A DNA stretch of 64,000 nt, taken from positions 248,001 to 312,000 of the forward strand of contig NZ_FVZC01000009.1 of NCBI RefSeq assembly GCF_900166585.1, given 5' to 3'. The position numbers were made by a program, and so were the translations under genes. The notes under the pieces were generated by a model that made no database searches, had not been told where the DNA came from, and saw nothing but the letters and a program-made list of their open reading frames with translations. Shown one piece after another: positions 56,231-63,474 of the stretch; the stretch's first letter is position 1, and every line of letters starts with the position of its first letter. Source of the DNA: Mesobacillus jeotgali. GTDB taxonomy: Bacteria > Bacillota > Bacilli > Bacillales > Cytobacillaceae.

Positions 56231-57223
56231 ATGAAAAAAAGAAAGTTAATTTTGTTCGCGGCATTGATGCTTGTTCTTTCAATGGTTCTTGCAGCATGCG
56301 GAGGCGGCTCTGAAGAAAAGGGCGGCGAGGGACAAAAAGAAGAAAAACCAAAATTCATGAGCATCCTTACTGGTGGGACAGGGGGTACATACTTCCCGTT
56401 GGGTGGCGCATTTGCCAACATTGTTACTGACGCAACTGGGATTGATACGAATGCTGAAACTACAGGAGCTTCTGCGGAAAACATGCAGAGCATTAAAGAC
56501 GATAAAGGTGAAATCGCATTCACACAAACTGATATTGCTTCCTATGCAACAGAAGGAAAACTTATGTTTGACGGAAATGCGATTGACAATATCAAAGCAA
56601 TTGGCACACTATATCCTGAAACAATCCAAATCGTAACTACAGAAAAGTCAGGAATCAAAACGGTCGAGGATCTAAAAGGCAAGAAGGTTTCAATTGGTGC
56701 ACCGGGATCTGGTACTGCAGCTAATGCCGAGCAAATCCTTGAGGTATATGGCATGACACTTGATGATATTGAGAAGCAAGATTTGAGCTTTGATGAATCA
56801 GTCAGCGGTATTAAAGATGGAAATATCGATGCTGCGTTTGTAACTGCTGGACATCCGACTGCTGCTGTAGAAGAACTTTCTGCTACAGACAAAGTTGTCA
56901 TAGTACCTGTAGATGCTGATAAAGCCGATAAGCTTATTGAAAAATATCCATATTATACTAAAGAAGAAATCGCTAGCGGAACTTATAAAATTGGTGCGGC
57001 AGTTCCAACTGTTGCAGTTCAGGCAATGCTTGTTGTAAAAGCAGAGCTTTCTAATGATGTTGTCTATGATATCACGAAGGCTATTTTTGAGAATCTTGAT
57101 AAGGTTCAACATGCAAAAGCAAAACAAATCAAACCTGAAAATGCTTTGAATGGCGTTGGAATTGATGTTCACCCAGGAGCTCAAAAGTATTTTGATGAAA
57201 AGGGAATCAAGGCTTCGGAGTAA
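56231..57223 (+). CDS. TAXI-family TRAP transporter binding lipoprotein
   Basis: 330 aa. Lipobox LAAC with Cys23. TAXI signature in LTGGTGGTYFPLGGAFANI, then TDIASYATEG, KGKKVSIGAPGSGTAANAEQ and VQAMLVVKAELSNDVVYDI. Captures a small organic acid or amino acid for the TRAP permease encoded downstream; glutamate or another dicarboxylate is possible but not shown. Confidence 0.92.
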   Translation: MKKRKLILFAALMLVLSMVLAACGGGSEEKGGEGQKEEKPKFMSILTGGTGGTYFPLGGAFANIVTDATGIDTNAETTGASAENMQSIKDDKGEIAFTQTDIASYATEGKLMFDGNAIDNIKAIGTLYPETIQIVTTEKSGIKTVEDLKGKKVSIGAPGSGTAANAEQILEVYGMTLDDIEKQDLSFDESVSGIKDGNIDAAFVTAGHPTAAVEELSATDKVVIVPVDADKADKLIEKYPYYTKEEIASGTYKIGAAVPTVAVQAMLVVKAELSNDVVYDITKAIFENLDKVQHAKAKQIKPENALNGVGIDVHPGAQKYFDEKGIKASE

Positions 57224-57234
57224 TAGATAGACAT

Positions 57235-57274
57235 TGACCGGACAAAACCCTTTAAACAGGGCTCTGTCCGGTCA
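57235..57274 (+). other. Hairpin after the TAXI gene
   Basis: GACCGGACA / TGTCCGGTC stem with an inner AGCCCTG-type pairing; no T tract, so possibly a message-stabilising element rather than a terminator. Confidence 0.5.
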
Positions 57275-57320
57275 ATTCCTATTCTGCTCTTATTGAGTTC
57301 CAGCTGAATTCTGCGAAAGG

Positions 57321-57348
57321 AAGACCGAAATTTCATCCGGTCTTTTTT
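57321..57348 (+). terminator. Terminator or attenuator
   Basis: Stem AAGACCG/CGGTCTT, 10-nt loop, T tract. It lies between the binding-protein gene and the DUF1850 gene and may reduce read-through. Confidence 0.75.
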
Positions 57349-57404
57349 ATTCTTTAATAATTAACCTCTATAATTGGACAATAGACGGGCGAGGCAGGAT
57401 TAAA

Positions 57405-57938
57405 ATGAAATCAATTAAGAAGAGTTATCTCTTCGTTCTGTTGTTCCTCTTTCTCTTTTTGGCGATAATTTTCTTATACATACCTTCTAAACAAGCTCTT
57501 GTTTTTGTTGAGCCGGACCGAGATAAAATTCTATGCTTTGTTCCAATCTCGGCCGGTGAAACCTTCAAGATAAAATATAAGCACTCTATCCATCTTACAG
57601 ATGTCATTGAAAGCTATCAAATTACGGAGCAAAAGGAAATCCGCCAATATGAATTGGAGTACGAGGACTTTGCAATCGGAATGCCGTCAGAAGTTGCAGA
57701 AGGTGAAACCTTTGAAATGAAGGATGGCAAATACTATATAAAAAATATGAACAGAAGGTTCGAGCAATTCATCCTGCGTGTCGGTAAGGTCCGTGCTAAC
57801 CATACTTTTGTTCAGGGCCATATATCCTTCCCGCTAACAAAAGCAATTGAGCCAGGGACCAGGGTAAGGATACAGGTGAAAAAAATAAATATTTTACAGC
57901 AAATGGAAGGAGTGAATATCCTTGAGCACAACAAATAA
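57405..57938 (+). CDS. DUF1850 protein of the TRAP cluster
   Basis: 177 aa. One N-terminal membrane helix (residues 8-28), then a beta-rich extracytoplasmic DUF1850 domain (FKIKYKHSIHLTDVIESYQI, ELEYEDFAIGMPSEV). DUF1850 genes regularly sit between TAXI and fused TRAP permease genes; role unknown. Overlaps the permease gene by 17 bp. Confidence 0.87.
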   Translation: MKSIKKSYLFVLLFLFLFLAIIFLYIPSKQALVFVEPDRDKILCFVPISAGETFKIKYKHSIHLTDVIESYQITEQKEIRQYELEYEDFAIGMPSEVAEGETFEMKDGKYYIKNMNRRFEQFILRVGKVRANHTFVQGHISFPLTKAIEPGTRVRIQVKKINILQQMEGVNILEHNK

Positions 57939-59883
57939 TGAAACATTAACACTCGAACAGCAGCAGGAGTTGATGGAAAAATATGACCCAGAAGCTGCTT
58001 CAAGGAAACTAAAAGGAATATTGGGGATGGTTGTATTTATCTTATTGCTGACATTCTCATTGTTCCAGCTATACACTTCGATATTCGGTGTATTGACTGC
58101 ACAGCTTCAGCGATCTATCCATTTAGGATTTGCACTTGCACTAATATTCCTTTTGTTTCCAGCGCGCAAAAAAAATCTTTCGAAAAATAAAGTTGCCTGG
58201 TATGATATCGTTTTAGCACTGGTTGCGGTCGCTGTTGGAGCTTATTGGCCTTTAATGATAGACGAGCTGGTAAACAGGGTAGGAAGACTTACACCAGTTG
58301 ATTTTTATATTGGACTAGCAGCAATCTTACTCGTTCTTGAAGCTACCAGAAGAACAGTAGGACTGCCAATTATGATTATTGCGGCCTTATTCATGGTGTA
58401 TGCATTGTACGGTCCTTATATGCCGGGATTCCTGGCACACCGTGGACTGGATGTTGACAGCTTGATCCAAACGATGTTCTTTACAACCGAGGGGATTCTT
58501 GGAACGCCCCTGGGTGTATCGTCCACGTTTATCTTCTTATTTTTGCTGTTTGGTTCATTCCTTGAAAAAACAGGTGTTGGCCAATACTTTAATGATCTAG
58601 CTGTGTTTATTGCAGGAAAGAGAATTGGCGGACCTGCGAAGGTTGCTATTTTTTCCAGTGCTTTACAAGGGACCATAAGCGGAAGCTCGGTTGCTAACGT
58701 CGTTCAATCTGGAGCTTTTACTATTCCGATGATGAAAAAATTAGGATACGGAAAAGAATTCTCCGGGGCTGTAGAAGCTTCTGCTTCAACAGGCGGCCAG
58801 CTGATGCCTCCAATTATGGGCGCTGCTGCTTTCTTGATGGTTGAATTTATTGGCGGTGGGATCAGTTATTGGGACATTGCGAAAGCAGCAGCTATTCCTG
58901 CTGTTCTGTATTTTACAGGAATTTGGATCATGACACATTTTGAAGCAAAAAGGGTTGGGCTTAGAGGATTAAGAGATGACGAAATCCCTGGGAAGAAAGA
59001 AATCATTTCCAAACTTTATTTGCTTGTTCCCATTGTGGCTATCATGATCCTGATGTTATCTGGAATGAGTGTCATGAGATCTGCCATTTGGAGTATCGTG
59101 ATTACGGTAGTTGTGAGTGCGATTAGAAAAGAAACACGAGTAGGATTTAAAGGTATTATAGCAGCCCTTGTAGACGGTGCCCGTTCTGCACTTGGCGTTG
59201 TAGCTGCAACAGCAGCAGCTGGTATTATTGTAGGTGTTGTAACCAAGACGGGTTTAGGGTTGAAACTTGCAAATGGTCTTTTGGATCTTGCTGGCGGAGC
59301 TTTAATCCCTACCTTGATCTTTACTATGATTGCCTCCCTGATTCTAGGAATGGGTTCACCAACAACTGCAAACTATGTTATCACTTCAACTATTGCAGCC
59401 CCGGCAATCATAATGCTTGGTGTACCGGATTTGTCAGCACATCTCTTTGTTTTCTATTTTGGAATCATCGCAGATATAACGCCACCTGTAGCCCTAGCTG
59501 CATTTGCCGCAGCCGGTGTATCAGGCGGTGAACCTTTAAAAACAGGTATCATGTCTTCAAAACTAGCGATTGCTGCGTTTATCATTCCTTACATTTTTGT
59601 TCTGTCACCACAAATGCTGATGATTGATACAACCTGGTATGAGTTGATTTGGGTAGTCTTTACTGCGTTATCAGGAATGATATTAATCGGAGCAGGTATC
59701 ATAGGGCATTGGTTAAGGGGCTTGTTCTGGTATGAAAGAGTTATAGCCATTATCGGAGGATTGCTGCTGATATATCCAGAGAAAATTTCCGATATAATTG
59801 GTCTTGGTTCGTTTGTATTAATAATTGCATTGCAATTACTGATCAAAAGAAATAATACCCCTAAGCCAAGTACAGCGAGTTGA
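57922..59883 (+). CDS. Fused TRAP transporter permease (4TM/12TM)
   Basis: 653 aa. TTG start behind AAGGAG. The first four helices correspond to the small DctQ-like subunit and the remaining 12 to DctM. Motifs SSTFIFLFLLFGSFLEKTG, GTISGSSVANVVQSGAFTIP and GMGSPTTANYVI are typical of the large subunit. Sodium-coupled uptake with the TAXI receptor. Confidence 0.93.
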   Translation: MSTTNNETLTLEQQQELMEKYDPEAASRKLKGILGMVVFILLLTFSLFQLYTSIFGVLTAQLQRSIHLGFALALIFLLFPARKKNLSKNKVAWYDIVLALVAVAVGAYWPLMIDELVNRVGRLTPVDFYIGLAAILLVLEATRRTVGLPIMIIAALFMVYALYGPYMPGFLAHRGLDVDSLIQTMFFTTEGILGTPLGVSSTFIFLFLLFGSFLEKTGVGQYFNDLAVFIAGKRIGGPAKVAIFSSALQGTISGSSVANVVQSGAFTIPMMKKLGYGKEFSGAVEASASTGGQLMPPIMGAAAFLMVEFIGGGISYWDIAKAAAIPAVLYFTGIWIMTHFEAKRVGLRGLRDDEIPGKKEIISKLYLLVPIVAIMILMLSGMSVMRSAIWSIVITVVVSAIRKETRVGFKGIIAALVDGARSALGVVAATAAAGIIVGVVTKTGLGLKLANGLLDLAGGALIPTLIFTMIASLILGMGSPTTANYVITSTIAAPAIIMLGVPDLSAHLFVFYFGIIADITPPVALAAFAAAGVSGGEPLKTGIMSSKLAIAAFIIPYIFVLSPQMLMIDTTWYELIWVVFTALSGMILIGAGIIGHWLRGLFWYERVIAIIGGLLLIYPEKISDIIGLGSFVLIIALQLLIKRNNTPKPSTAS

Positions 59884-59888
59884 TTTTT

Positions 59889-59920
59889 AAGAAGTCCTCA
59901 TTCCGGGGGCTTCTTTTTTT
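59889..59920 (+). terminator. Terminator of the TRAP cluster
   Basis: Stem AAGAAGTCC / GGGGCTTCTT with T7; ends at the stop of the convergent WYL-like gene. Confidence 0.85.
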
Positions 59921-60140
59921 AACTGGTCTTGAGGAATTGCCTTTTTTCTGGCATGACGGATAGGATGTTGTCAACTTTGAATAAACGTTCATCATTTCTA
60001 AGGAAACAGAATGCTTTAACATAATTGCCCCTTATCTCTTTGACAATAATTCTTCGCTGTGTAATCTGGTTATTGGCTGCAAAATAAATCATTTCAACCG
60101 GATGGCTTTCTTTTAGTGATTTTTCTAAAAGGAAATTCAT
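59919..60140 (-). CDS. WYL-like mini-protein
   Basis: 73 aa from ATG 60140, 9 nt behind AAGGAG; the longer frame starts upstream of the promoter. The sequence HPVEMIYFAANNQITQRRII, then YVKAFCFLRNDERLFKVDNI resembles the WYL ligand-binding domain of transcription regulators, without a DNA-binding part. Its promoter is covered by a LexA box, so it should be induced by DNA damage. Function unknown. Confidence 0.78.
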   Translation of the reverse strand: MNFLLEKSLKESHPVEMIYFAANNQITQRRIIVKEIRGNYVKAFCFLRNDERLFKVDNILSVMPEKRQFLKTS

Positions 60141-60170
60141 ATGGATCCACTCCTTATATTTTATAATTTT

Positions 60171-60200
60171 ATTATACCCGAACATTCGTTCTTTATTCAA
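60171..60200 (-). promoter_or_regulatory. Promoter of the WYL-like gene
   Basis: On the minus strand TTGAAT (60195-60200), 18-bp spacer, TATAAT (60171-60176). A LexA box occupies the spacer. Confidence 0.75.
60179..60192. promoter_or_regulatory. LexA (DinR) box 1
   Basis: CGAACATTCGTTCT, matching the Bacillus LexA pattern CGAAC-N4-GTTC. Between -35 and -10 of the minus-strand promoter. Confidence 0.8.
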
Positions 60201-60207
60201 TTATTTT

Positions 60208-60221
60208 AGAACATTCGTTCG
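60208..60221. promoter_or_regulatory. LexA (DinR) box 2
   Basis: AGAACATTCGTTCG, 29 bp from box 1 and sharing the core GAACATTCGTTC. Directly in front of the -35 of the Nudix promoter. Confidence 0.78.
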
Positions 60222-60250
60222 TTGTTTTGGTAAATGGATAGTGGTATAAT
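60222..60250 (+). promoter_or_regulatory. Promoter of the Nudix gene
   Basis: TTGTTT (60222-60227), 17-bp spacer, TATAAT (60245-60250). Confidence 0.7.
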
Positions 60251-60269
60251 CTGGAATGGAGGTGTAATG

Positions 60270-60881
60270 ATGGAAAGTGAGATGCTTAAGATTTTTAATC
60301 AACAGGGGAGCTGTTTGGGGACCGCTCCGAGATTTGAGGTTCATAAAGCTGGCCACTGGCATGAGACATTTCATTGCTGGTTTACAGAGAGGATAAACGG
60401 AGAGGACTTTCTTTATTTTCAAGTTCGGAGTTCCGCTAAGAAAGATTATTCCGGTTTGCTGGATATCACGGCCGCGGGGCATATACTGGCGCATGAAAAT
60501 CCACTGGATGGCCTGAGGGAAGTGAAGGAGGAACTTGGCATCGACCTTGCCTTTGAGGAGCCATTAGGTACGATTAGAGATTCTCTAATCAGTCCGGAAT
60601 TCATTGATCGAGAGATATGCCATGTTTTCCTGTACAAGGGACATCAGCCTTTTGAAAAATTCCAGCTGCAAAAGGAAGAGGTCTCTGGAATCATGGTCGC
60701 AAGTATGACTGATTTTGAAGATCTATGGTTTGACAAAGCGAGAGAAGTAATGCTTAAAGGTTTCCTGGTAAGTGAGGAAGGCGAAAAGAAACCAAAAGAG
60801 ATGCTGGTCTCCAAAAAGGACTTCGTACCACATGAAGATGAATATATTAAAAGGATAATCCAGAAGATAAGAATGACATAA
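60270..60881 (+). CDS. Nudix hydrolase
   Basis: 203 aa from ATG 60270 (7 nt after GGAGG; ATG 60267 is possible). Opening SEMLKIFNQQGSCLGTAPRFEVHKAGHWHETFHCWF resembles the isopentenyl-diphosphate isomerase-like branch (YfcD-type). Nudix box with NPLDGLREVKEELGID near residues 80-95. Hydrolyses a nucleoside-diphosphate-linked compound; substrate unknown. Divergent from the LexA-controlled WYL-like gene. Confidence 0.88.
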   Translation: MESEMLKIFNQQGSCLGTAPRFEVHKAGHWHETFHCWFTERINGEDFLYFQVRSSAKKDYSGLLDITAAGHILAHENPLDGLREVKEELGIDLAFEEPLGTIRDSLISPEFIDREICHVFLYKGHQPFEKFQLQKEEVSGIMVASMTDFEDLWFDKAREVMLKGFLVSEEGEKKPKEMLVSKKDFVPHEDEYIKRIIQKIRMT

Positions 60882-60973
60882 TCCAGGTATTTTTTATGGG
60901 AAAATTATTGACATTATGCTGAATTCAGTATATATTAATAAATGTCCTCATCAGACAGGACAAACTTAAAAAC

Positions 60974-61046
60974 GATTCCTTAGCTCAGCTGGGAGAGCGC
61001 TACCTTGACAGGGTAGAGGTCGCTGGTTCGAACCCAGTAGGAATCA
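60974..61046 (+). tRNA. tRNA-Val (anticodon GAC)
   Basis: 73 nt, no CCA encoded. Acceptor stem GATTCCT/AGGAATC, D arm GCTC..GAGC, anticodon stem CTACC/GGTAG with loop TTGACAG (anticodon GAC, reads GUC/GUU), T arm GCTGG-TTCGAAC-CCAGT, discriminator A. A single isolated tRNA gene. Confidence 0.95.
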
Positions 61047-61061
61047 TACTTTTTGAAAAGC

Positions 61062-61088
61062 CCCCTCCCTTATATCATAAGGGAGGGG
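61062..61088 (+). terminator. Hairpin after tRNA-Val
   Basis: Perfect 12-bp stem CCCCTCCCTTAT/ATAAGGGAGGGG with a 3-nt loop and TTCCGTTTT. Confidence 0.8.
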
Positions 61089-61107
61089 TTCCGTTTTCGG
61101 GTGCTTT
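61062..61107. repeat. Left copy of an inverted repeat pair
   Basis: CCCCTCCCTTAT ... GTTCCGTTTTCGGGTGCTTT. The reverse complement of 61776-61824 carries CCCCCTCTCTTAT and GTTCCGTTTTGAGGTGCTTT. The pair brackets about 670 bp without genes. Confidence 0.55.
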
Positions 61108-61129
61108 CATATTAATAGACACAGGAATT

Positions 61130-61156
61130 GACGTATGAATTGGCATACGTCTTTTT
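61130..61156 (+). terminator. Terminator-like hairpin
   Basis: GACGTATG/CATACGTC with a 6-nt loop and T5. Confidence 0.65.
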
Positions 61157-61316
61157 CTTTATTTATCAAGGTTTCTACGGTTTGACATATCAATTGACAT
61201 CATTATTATGAATGACAATAAGTATTGTACACTTAAAAAGAGGGGCAAAACTTCTGTCATTTGCAATGCCGTTTTAAGTACCAGTTTTATTGATCCTTAT
61301 AAGCTAGTCGATAATA

Positions 61317-61583
61317 AGCTGCGGATTTCCGCCTCTAGGATCAAGAGGGCCCGCACTTATCGGTTGGGAGATCAGGTTAAGCGCCAGAGCTGATAAGTAG
61401 ACGGAATAATTCCGCTTAATTAGTAATTAATATTAAAAAAGGCTGAAATAGACGGAGAGATTCCGCCTATTGACTCGAAAAATTCGAAAATGGGTGATTT
61501 TGCTGTGCATAAGCGGAAAACCTTCCCTTATTTAGCCCGAATTCAAGCTCCATTCTGAATTTAACCGGAAAATCTCCGCTTAT
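61317..61583. repeat. Degenerate CGGA...TCCGC dyads
   Basis: At least five related short palindromes: GCGGATTTCCGC near 61320, GACGGAATAATTCCGCTTAA near 61400, GACGGAGAGATTCCGCCTAT near 61451, AAGCGGAAAACCTTCC near 61510 and CCGGAAAATCTCCGCTTA near 61563. No coding potential. Confidence 0.6.
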
Positions 61584-61775
61584 TTTACTTTTGCTGGGCT
61601 TCGATAAAGGACAAGACATCTTTTTTAAAAGATTACGATGAAAGTGAGGTTTTATTTAAATAAGGTTTTGGTATGCCTAATAAAAGTACTCGCCAATTTT
61701 ACTACGGCGAATTTTACTTTTTTATTTACCAATAATGTTGCCAATACAACTGTCATTTCGGCACATATTTTAAAA

Positions 61776-61824
61776 AAAGCACCTCAAAACGGAACGGTTT
61801 AATATCATAAGAGAGGGGGTTTTT
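61776..61824. repeat. Right copy of the inverted repeat pair
   Basis: AAAGCACCTCAAAACGGAAC then ATATCATAAGAGAGGGGG, the reverse of the block after tRNA-Val, with 18 of 20 matches in the distal part. Confidence 0.55.
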
Positions 61825-61942
61825 TTTGTTTCTGTTTTGCTCCATTGGTCTTTCTTCTGTTTTTTACAAAAAGTGGCCATGGGTCGTCAAATGGGCGATC
61901 TATGTTTTATGCACTATAAAAAAATGTGTGGTCAAAAATGTT

Positions 61943-61975
61943 CAGTTAAGCTCATGCTTAACTGGGCTTTTTTAC
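61943..61975 (+). terminator. Terminator upstream of the cupredoxin gene
   Basis: Stem CAGTTAAG/CTTAACTG with loop CTCATG and GGCTTTTTT. It follows a hairpin (CATGGGTCG/CGATCTATG, about 61879-61905), suggesting a leader or short RNA. Confidence 0.75.
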
Positions 61976-62079
61976 TTATTAACCACTGCTATTATATCTT
62001 TTTGGTACTCCCTGTTAATTTAGAGTGATAATTTCATATAACTTAGAAAAAAATAAGGATATGAAAGGAGGGATCACAA

Positions 62080-62469
62080 ATGTCTGCGAAAAAGTGGATT
62101 ACTGGATGTATCGTTTTTCTTGCAATGTTTATGGTTGTGGCAACTATAGGCGCAGAAGGCGGTTTTGCCGTGTCTGATGTTGTAACTAAACCAATGGAGA
62201 ATGTTAAGGTGATTGAAGTAGAGTTGAATGATGATTACTTTAATCCGAAAGTTATCACGATTCCAAACGGAACAACTACAACATTGAAATTAATAAACAA
62301 AGGGAAGAAAGAGCACACCTTTACAGTGGAAAAGCTTGGGATTGACATCGAGCTCCAGCCCGGAAAAGAAAAAAACATTTCCGTGAAACCGGAACAGAAC
62401 GGTACTTATGAACTGATATGTCGCTATCATTTCCAGGAAGGAATGGTTGGGAAAGTAATTGTTAAATAA
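62080..62469 (+). CDS. Membrane-anchored cupredoxin
   Basis: 129 aa. ATG behind AAAGGAGGG. N-terminal hydrophobic helix (residues 7-30, signal or anchor), then a plastocyanin-like fold with type-1 copper ligands His79 (KEHTF), Cys114, His117 and Met122 (CRYHFQEGM). Extracytoplasmic electron transfer or copper binding. Monocistronic. Confidence 0.87.
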   Translation: MSAKKWITGCIVFLAMFMVVATIGAEGGFAVSDVVTKPMENVKVIEVELNDDYFNPKVITIPNGTTTTLKLINKGKKEHTFTVEKLGIDIELQPGKEKNISVKPEQNGTYELICRYHFQEGMVGKVIVK

Positions 62470-62555
62470 AAAGCAGGTCCAATAATGAATGAGCACCCTA
62501 AAGGTTAGAGTGTATTCTGACTTTTGGGGGCACATCATTATAAGGCCTGCTTTCT
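62469..62555 (+). terminator. Very long hairpin after the cupredoxin gene
   Basis: Outer stem AAAGCAGG / CCTGCTTT with further pairing AATAATGA/TCATTAT, and inside it an imperfect palindrome at 62490-62537 (TGAGCACCCTAAAGGTTAGA against TCTGACTTTTGGGGGCAC). The centre resembles two abutted IS3-type ends (inference). Confidence 0.65.
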
Positions 62556-62647
62556 TTTGTTTAAGGTAGTAAGAATAGGTTCACTTCTAATAAATGATAA
62601 ATATAATGTTTGGTAAGGATATCATTTAACATGAGGTGGAAAGGTGA

Positions 62648-63205
62648 ATGTTTTTTAAGCCTATTTCTGAAGAAGTGCATTTAACTCAACTAATATTCAA
62701 CAAACGAAAAAAAACCATGAAGCTTATTTTGGGGGCACTTTTTGCCTGTATTGCTGCGATCCTGCAGGCTGCAGGTGGCCTTCTACCAGGTATAGGATTA
62801 TTTTTTAGTCCATTCGCCACTGCACCTATTTTGTTATGTTCTATGTTATCCATTCCACTTGGACTAATGTCCTACTTTCTGACCATTATATTATTATTTA
62901 TCCTGCAGCCAAGTGAATTAATTGTATTTCCATTTACAACAGGATTGTTAGGACTTGGCATAGGAGCATCATTTTACTTTTTTAGGAAGAGACTAAGCAT
63001 TATTACTTCAGGTACAATTCTTTTAAGTTCCGGAATGATGATTCTTTTATATATTTTCCACTTTCCCGTTCTAGGCCCATCCGTCCCTGATTCCTTTTCT
63101 TTACTTACAACCGCAGGGATCATTTTGCTTGCTTTTCTTTATAGCTGGATGTGGGTTGAAATTGCTTTACACATGTTTAAAAGACTAAAAATGTTTATAA
63201 GTTAG
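62648..63205 (+). CDS. Integral membrane protein, unknown
   Basis: 185 aa. A polar N terminus of 25 residues (an internal ATG at 62717, MKLILGALF, is an alternative start), then five hydrophobic segments with AAGGLLPGIGLFFSPFATAP and FPFTTGLLGLGIGASFYF. The Gly/Pro-rich helices recall S-component-like or BioY-like membrane proteins, but no family was recognised. ATG preceded by GAGGTGGAAAGGTG. Confidence 0.75.
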   Translation: MFFKPISEEVHLTQLIFNKRKKTMKLILGALFACIAAILQAAGGLLPGIGLFFSPFATAPILLCSMLSIPLGLMSYFLTIILLFILQPSELIVFPFTTGLLGLGIGASFYFFRKRLSIITSGTILLSSGMMILLYIFHFPVLGPSVPDSFSLLTTAGIILLAFLYSWMWVEIALHMFKRLKMFIS

Positions 63206-63385
63206 TTTTTCCTCAAATCAACACATTATTGCCAGGTAGGTATAAGTCCAGGAACAGTCTTTGTTGATATATGATACAGGATATTTTTGATTTTTTAAAA
63301 GGTATACGGGAGTTAGCCTAGAAACTTATATGAGAGAAAATTGCGATATCAACTCATTCTATGTTCCGCACCTGGATAAACAAAC

Positions 63386-63420
63386 AACCAAGGGAGCCTA
63401 ATCGCTTCCTTGGTTTTATT
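63386..63420. terminator. Terminator between convergent genes
   Basis: Stem AACCAAGG-G-AGC / GCT-T-CCTTGGTT with one mismatch and TTATTT. Confidence 0.8.
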
Positions 63421-63474
63421 TATGCTTAATTTAATTCTTAATATCCCTGTAAGATATGTTCCTGAATTTATGAA

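Larger units (their letters stand above)
61090..62079. other. Gene-poor, repeat-rich kilobase
   Basis: Almost 1 kb without a credible gene: frames at 61208, 61826 and 61837 lack ribosome sites or run through terminators. Contains a terminator-like hairpin at 61130-61156, a TTGACA direct repeat near 61182-61200, a family of CGGA..TCCGC dyads (61317-61583), an inverted repeat pair, and a hairpin-plus-terminator near 61876-61975. Confidence 0.6.

Noticed and set aside
56163-59883. TAXI-TRAP cluster as a horizontally acquired island
   Set aside because: Base composition and ribosome sites look like the neighbours, and no mobile genes or attachment repeats flank it.
61208-61393. 61-codon frame after tRNA-Val
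   Set aside because: No ribosome site and it overlaps the palindrome family.
61826-62028. Two overlapping 63-65-codon frames
   Set aside because: Both read through a strong intrinsic terminator, and one starts within a T8 run.
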